From: Gigaspora margarita
Taxonomy: Eukaryota > Glomeromycota > Glomeromycetes > Diversisporales > Gigasporaceae
NCBI GenBank assembly: GCA_009809945.1
Contig: WTPW01000678.1
Span: forward strand, 86,717-150,716
DNA: 64,000 nucleotides
Direction of reading: 5' to 3'
Part shown: one piece after another, positions 58,476-64,000 of the stretch
Layout of the letters: the number at the start of each line of letters is the position of its first letter
Position numbering within the stretch: the first letter of the stretch is position 1
Notes under the pieces: model-generated
What the model was told of the DNA's origin: nothing
Database searches by the model: none
The model's input: only the letters and a program-made list of their open reading frames with translations
Made by a program: the position numbers and the translations under genes

Positions 58476-59017
58476 TTATGCGTAAATTTTACATAAACTT
58501 TGGGACTCCTAGTAAAATTACCAAATAATTTTTTGACCAATTCGATTAAGTTCATAATTTCAACATAACAGATTGTAAATATAATTTAAGATCTGTGTGA
58601 CTAATGTAAATATTAAGTCTTTAGTAATACAGTTTTACGTATGTATATCTCCTGTTTAATACAGAAATATGATACTTTCAAAGCATCTTCGCTGTCAAAT
58701 AAGTAAAAAAATTTAGAAGCCTTATCAGAAAAATTGTAGGTGTAGTGTTTTTTAAAATACCCAGCAATTGATTTATTATATTATTTTATCATATTATTAA
58801 TTTCACTTCGATACCTTAAAGATATTGTATTATACAGTTCAATTTCTAGCAATCTAGTTAAATCTTTAGATGCATTATTATATTGGACCAAATAAAATAT
58901 AATTTGCCTTAGTAGCTTAATTCAGAAGCATATTTGTTAAATTATTAATTAAACTAACAAGTATATTTTCATATTCATCTACAATAAAATGTACCTTTTC
59001 TTAATAGGGAAATTATA

Positions 59018-60334
59018 GGCATCTCCTGCGAGAGATATATCTCCCCAGGAGATATATCTCCCATCTGGCATACTGATGCTGGATTAGGAGTCAGTTCATC
59101 CCACACACCTTTATATAAACAATGATTATTAAAGATTGATAATTATTGTTTTTTTTTTATTATAGTATTTTGTTTTTTTTGCTTGTTTACTAATTTTTTT
59201 TAGCTTTCATTCTTTGCCATAGGTGTCATTGTCATCGTTGGTGTCTTGTTGCTGGTGTTGTGTCATTGCTGGTATCTCGTCATTGCTGGTGTCTTGTCAT
59301 TGTAGATGTCATCATCATTGCTAGTGTTGTTGTTGTTGGTAGTGTCATTGTCATTTGGTGCCGCCATTAGATTTTGTGAGTTGATTTTGCGTCGCTTGTG
59401 ACTAGTGGGGTGGTCTTTTATCGCTCCCAACTTTTTGTGGGATTTTTTTGTAAATGTGAATCTCTGGCATTTTTGTGAAATGGCTTGCCAGTGTTCTTAT
59501 AAGTGGTCATGTACGTTTTTCCACTGTGAATTTGTTTTGATGTTTTTAGTACTTTACTATTCTTTTTTTTTAGGCATTCTTTCTTTATACGAGGCTTGTC
59601 TTATTTTGCTTCATTGGGTCTAGAAATTGCCAGGACATGGCTCTTGATGAGTAGTTAGTTTTTTTTTTCTTTATTATTTTTTTTGTAATACTCTGGTATT
59701 TACTAACTATTCTTTTCTCTTCTTTGGTTTGTTTAGATTTTGTCAGGCTGGAATCAGTGGCTCTCGGTAAGTAGTTTTTATTGGTTTTTTTTCTTTGTTA
59801 TATTCCCATATTCGCTAAATGTTCTTTTTCTTCTTTGGCTGTTTAGTTTTTTAGGTTCTTTGTAACGTGAAATTGGCACCAAGTTTTGGTGAAGTCGCCG
59901 TTGTTGATGTTATCATTAGTGTGATGATATTTGTTGGTTTTTGGGTTTTGTTGATGTTTGTTGCTTGCTTTGTGACGTGGAATCAGCACCAAGTATTAGT
60001 AAAGTCACTGTTGTTGTGTTATCGTCAGTGTGATGATATTTGTTAGTTTTGGGGGGTTTTTTGATGTTTGTTGCATGCGTCGTATACTTTTTTTTTAATA
60101 AAATTTATAATTGTTACACAATGACATTTAGCACAATACTTGTACAATTTTTTTTAAGTTTACTCTTTAAAAAATTATGCGGTCCGAAGTAGATCAGTGA
60201 AATAAAGGTCCAAATAGTACAAATATGCCTGGCTCGAGTAGTACTTCAGAATATGTGTCACATGATATTCACAAGGTTTGATTAGTTGGGAGATATATCT
60301 CCCGCAGAGAGATATATCTCTCACAGAAGATGCC
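59018..60334. mobile_element. 1.3 kb TA-flanked TIR element, G/T-rich cargo
   Basis: The ends GGCATCTCCTGCGAGAGATA and, inverted, TATCTCTCACAGAAGATGCC are flanked by TA (59016-59017, 60335-60336). Each end holds two GGGAGATATATCTCCC palindromes. The interior is strongly strand-biased in G and T, with TCATTGCTGGTGTCTTG units (59220-59365) and GTTGTTGATGTTATCA/GTGTGATGATATTTGTTG units (59890-60075). The 72-codon frame at 59405-59623 is not a transposase. Confidence 0.85.
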
Positions 60335-60862
60335 TAAAAGCTCTCTTCTTAATATTCTAATATTAATGCATTTATTAATGCCTTTATTAGTCATCACTAT
60401 TAATTGAAATATGTAGAGACAAAATTAATTTTAAATAAGCCAAAAACATTAAACTCTTTGAATAAATTACTAGAATATTTAAAATCTTTATTGCTAAAGT
60501 TCATCTTTATTGTTTCCCTTTGCAATTTAAATACAATACAAGGATATAGAATGCCTTTGAAATTGTTATGTAAATGTACACAATTCCTTAAAATATTTTA
60601 TAATTATAAAATTTCTGTCTATTCATTTAAAAATATATCTCAATTCTAAATGTTAGTTACCAAGTTAATTCTATTTTTAGTATAAAAAGTATATCACAAA
60701 GATATAATAAATTATATGGCTTACCACTTCCTGAACAAAAAGAATATCCATAATTTACTATAATAACTGCAGCTTTATAATACATTTGCTTATTTTTCTG
60801 TTTTAAAGATATAATATTAATGCTATTCTAAACTAATAAAAAATAAATAAAAATTTGCTATT

Positions 60863-61940
60863 TTTTTTATAATTCAGCAGTTATGCCACAACTTTATTTC
60901 ACATAATTGTAACACCAGTACATTATGAGCTACCTACAAATAAGTTGGGTTGAATATCTAAAGTACAACCCATCTGGTTATCACTAAGGGCACCTAAAAG
61001 TAACCTGCTATATCAAACTTTTTTCTCATCGTAAACCCTTCATCTCGTTAGAATTAGAATTGTCTGAATCATTGATTAGAGTTTGCTGCCTATTATAACT
61101 GCCTGCTTTTTTAACCCTCTTCTCTGAACTTCTCAAGTAGCAGGATTCTGCCAGAAAAAGAAAACAGATAAAGAAAATAAAAGGAAATAAAAAAAGAGGG
61201 ATAACTACACTACCTAAACGAATAACCAAAATACAAACAAAAAAAAAGAAAAGAAAGAAAAAAAGGGCAAAAGTAAATGGCTATGATAGCACATTTATGT
61301 TTATGCTCAACGGTAAAAATTATATAATACTGCACAGGAAAACGCCCCACCTAAGTATTATATGTATATGTAAAAAAAAGAAAATAGAAGAACATTCTGG
61401 AATTTATTCCACAGATCAGTCTACTCCTCAGCGCCATGTCTCAATATGCGTCTGTTCCTGTTTACTAGCTTGTATGCCTTCTTTCCAATTAGGATAGAAA
61501 CAACAATGCCGATCTTTTGGAGGGGATAAGCTGGATTTTCTACTTTTTGTTCCAAATCCCAGAAAAAAAACTTTGAGCAAGAATATGGTAGAAGGTATTT
61601 GTATGTATTTGGTTCAAACCTTTAGATTTTTCAAGGAGTGTTTTTGAGAAACAAAGTACTGTTCTTTATTAAGCTACTGCAAGAAATTTTGTCGACAAAG
61701 AAAAATTTCCCACAAAATTCTGTGTTTACTAAAGCACCGCCTGCTTGTTTTTTCACTCATTTTTTCACAGTTGCTTTTGGCTTGCATGCCAAATATATAA
61801 AGGAGTCCCTAGGAAAAAAGTTGATCTTTATAAAAACCATTTTTTACAGTGCTTCTTCATCTAACTCTAGTAGTTTGTTATTCCGTTTGTATAAAAATCT
61901 GGTACAAGTGATCATTGGTAAGAGTTATCTTGTTTTAATC
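60863..61940 (-). mobile_element. Retroposed ~1.08 kb copy sharing the LINE 3' end
   Basis: A perfect 15 bp direct repeat, TAAAAATTTGCTATT, flanks it (60848-60862, 61941-61955), with a T-run at the left junction, the poly(A) tail of a minus-strand insertion. Its 3' region (ATCTAAAGTACAACCCATCT, GGTTATCA, GGGCACCT) resembles the LINE 3' UTR at 32370-32410 (TTAAAGTACAGCTCATCT, AGTTACCA, GGCACCT). A 67-codon frame at 61229-61026 has one membrane-like stretch and a polar tail. It could be a 5'-truncated relative of the LINE or a SINE using its tail; the 5' part is not recognised. Confidence 0.8.
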
Positions 61941-61955
61941 TAAAAATTTGCTATT

Positions 61956-63197
61956 ACTAGAAATTAGTACATTATTTATATAATTTGAATTGTTTGTTTT
62001 TTTTATCACTTTGCTTTGTACAATCAAAAATTATAATTAGCTCAAATCCAAAGAAATTGAATTATTGTGCTACAAAAAATTTGCAGTATCACTTCACTAT
62101 TTTACAAAGTGTATTTATTACTGCTATAAAACTTCTTATTCAAAAATATAGATAACAGGAACATAGATAAATTAGGTTAGAGAATGTATCACCATCATAG
62201 ACAAATTAAATGAAGTAAGATTTAAATTTGTGTATTCTTTTAAAAAATTATTTAAAAGATTAGATTTTTAAATTGCTTATTTCTATATTAAAATTCAATA
62301 TATAAAGGTTTAATTTGCATGTTATTAGCATAACTTTAAAAATAACAATATTGTAAATTCACAAAAATAAGCTATCTCATTTTTTTTGAATAAAATTTTT
62401 ATTTTGAAAATAAGCTACTCTTAATACTATTGTTAGTGAATAAACAAGTTAACCTCTTCTCCATTTTTTTTGTCGACATTTCTTTGATCATTTCTGTTTA
62501 TACTTTTATTTGTACACATGTGTTTAATCGCATTGGTATTTGTCATTGCTCGTGATCTGCCACATTTCCTTTTTGACTAAAGCGGATAAGATTTTCGTAT
62601 AAAAATTTTATAACATCTTATCTGCTCTATCTTGAGTAGAGCTGTGTTGCGTGTTCAGATATATCTGTGCTTGCCCTCAAAAATTTTTTTTCGTATTTGG
62701 GTTGTATTTATTATGTTTTCCTTTTTTCATGTAGGTTTATGCATATGTACATTTTTTCTTAAAATAGTAAAGATTCGATTAATAGACTTATTGAAATCGA
62801 TCTGCATATGTTAGCAGTGGTTTTTTCTAAGCCTAGAATATTGACTACCCAACGTAATGTGCTGTTATTAATCAAGAATAATAGTAAGTGGCTCATTACA
62901 AATCAAGTTAGGTATACATAAATCGATACTGGTAATATGCATGCACATAAACAGGTAAATCTGAAAACGAATTAGAAAAAGCAATCTACCTGTATTGGTG
63001 GAGAAGCCCATCTAAAAAGCCTCAAGTGCAAATTAGGAAAAATCGACCACATATACTTATATATGTGTACGTATATAAAAAGCTGGTTTATAAAAATTAG
63101 CTGCCAATAAATACAAGAAATAAGTAATCATATAACGTATTTTAAAGCAGAAATATCCAATTAAAAGGATTTGTACAGAAACTCTTNANANGCNGNT
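61956..63197. other. AT-rich stretch with a family P remnant
   Basis: ACAAAAATAAGCTATCTC (62360) and GAAAATAAGCTACTC (62407) are remnants of the AAAATAAGCTACC ends seen at 2455 and 13164. The 60-codon frame at 62632-62814 is unsupported. Undetermined bases lie at 63187-63196. Confidence 0.4.
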
Positions 63198-63570
63198 TTC
63201 CATTACGCATTCATTATTTCATTCAGCGAGTGAGTATAAAGAACATTAACAATTTTACGAAATAAAAAACTGCAAAACAAGCTCACAAAACAATAAAATA
63301 AGTACTTATTTACCATTACATACAATTCATTTATTCAGCAAGTGTGTATAAAGAACTTTTAATAATTTTACTAAATAAAAACTGAAAAACAATTTCACAA
63401 AACAAGTTTATAAATACTTATTTACCATTACGTACAATTCATTTTATTCGCATTAATTTAGTCTGTGAGTACAAAGAACATTTAATAATTTTACGAAATA
63501 AAAACTGCAAAACAAGTTCACAAAACAAGAAATTAAATACTTATTACCATTATGTACAATTTATTTCATT
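63198..63570. repeat. ~112 bp tandem repeat, three to four copies
   Basis: Units anchored by CCATTACGTACAATTCATTT start at 63200, 63313, 63425 and 63547 (periods 113, 112 and 122), each with AGTRTGTATAAAGAAC, TTTAATAATTTTACGAAATA and GCAAAACAAGTTCACAAAAC. Non-coding. Confidence 0.85.
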
Positions 63571-63576
63571 TAGGGG

Positions 63577-63660
63577 AGTGCCATTTATCATCTGATTTTT
63601 TGCTACTAAGAGGCTACCCCCCTACCCCCCACCTGATCATCAAATACTGTGATTTGATTG
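63577..63660. repeat. PIF-like end fragment
   Basis: GGGAGTGCCATTTATCATCT followed by a C-run (CCCCCCTACCCCCC) resembles one end of the Tourist-like MITE at 7280-7429. A matching right end is not seen here. Confidence 0.4.
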
Positions 63661-63706
63661 GCTAAAATTATTAAAATTTTAAAATTTTTAAAATTTTAAT
63701 ATTAAA

Positions 63707-64000
63707 TAACTCTTGAACCAGCGATCCGTTTTGGATGATTTTACTACCAAAATGTTCGCCTCAATGAGACGATTCCAACGAGCCTAAAATCGTCAAAATC
63801 CAATCACAGGATCCCAAGATCATTATAGATTTGTATTGCTTTAATTATATTATTTCGTATAATTAAAAATTATTATTAAAGAGCTTATAAACTTTAATAT
63901 TAAATAATTCTTGAACCAGTGATCCGATTTGGATGATTTTACTACCAAAATGCTCGTCTCAATGAGACGATTCTAATGAACCTAAAATCGTTAAATTCTG
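63707..64000 (+). repeat. Dispersed repeat R1, copies 4 and 5 in tandem
   Basis: AACTCTTGAACCAGCGATCC at 63707 and AATTCTTGAACCAGTGATCC at 63908 are 201 bases apart; both continue GGATGATTTTACTACCAAAA, CTCAATGAGACGATTC and CCTAAAATCG. These are the best-preserved R1 copies, and the last is cut by the window edge. Confidence 0.75.

Noticed and set aside
61026..61229. 67-codon reverse ORF with one membrane segment and a polar tail as a host gene
   Set aside because: It lies wholly inside a retroposed copy with a 15 bp target duplication, upstream of the LINE-like tail, so it is more likely element-derived.

Overview
The window is about 64 kb of very AT-rich eukaryotic DNA (roughly three quarters A+T by eye) with almost no host genes. 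A short GT-AG intron, a TATA box, a Kex2-type secreted protein, an RNase H-bearing LINE with an RRM-type ORF1, and dense hAT, Tc1/mariner, pogo and PIF/Harbinger debris all fit an early-diverging, transposon-inflated fungus. My best guess is an arbuscular mycorrhizal fungus (Glomeromycotina); this is inference, since no marker gene is present.

Only one convincing host gene is seen: a two-exon gene at 51907-52747 encoding a 251-residue Lys/His-rich secreted protein with a signal peptide and a Lys-Arg processing site. A possible last exon of an unrecognised gene lies at 274-648. Everything else is mobile-element sequence or AT-rich intergenic DNA.

Layout. 1.4-5.3 kb: a run of small TIR elements ending in a ~1.06 kb near-perfect palindrome. 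6.4-7.9 kb: a dead Tc1-like element with a Tourist-like MITE inside its transposase. 9-15.6 kb: tandem and dispersed repeats and more MITEs. 17.4-28.9 kb: two adjacent copies of one PIF-type palindromic element. The left copy is split by a ~1 kb tRNA-headed retroposon, a 2.2 kb hAT-like element and a 5.2 kb repeat-filled TA-flanked element; removing these gives the length of the intact right copy. 32.2-40.7 kb: a small foldback element holding an ~8 kb reverse-strand LINE, whose ORF2 is itself interrupted by a 560 bp MITE. 42.6-44.7 kb: a 2.1 kb foldback built from five palindromic modules of ~310 bp. 45.7-46.3 and 55.0-55.5 kb: two solo LTRs of one family, the first carrying a MITE at its TATA region. 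53.1-55.0 kb: nested MITEs upstream of the second LTR. 56.3-58.3 kb: a satellite shared with 22-23 kb, split by a foldback. 59.0-60.3 kb: a 1.3 kb TIR element. 60.9-61.9 kb: a retroposon with a 15 bp target duplication whose 3' end resembles the LINE. 63.2-64 kb: tandem repeats.

The most unusual signal is a conserved ~30 bp box (AAGTAAACTTGTTCAGCA, a short spacer, then AAAATACAT) that recurs at module edges in palindromic elements whose termini are unrelated.
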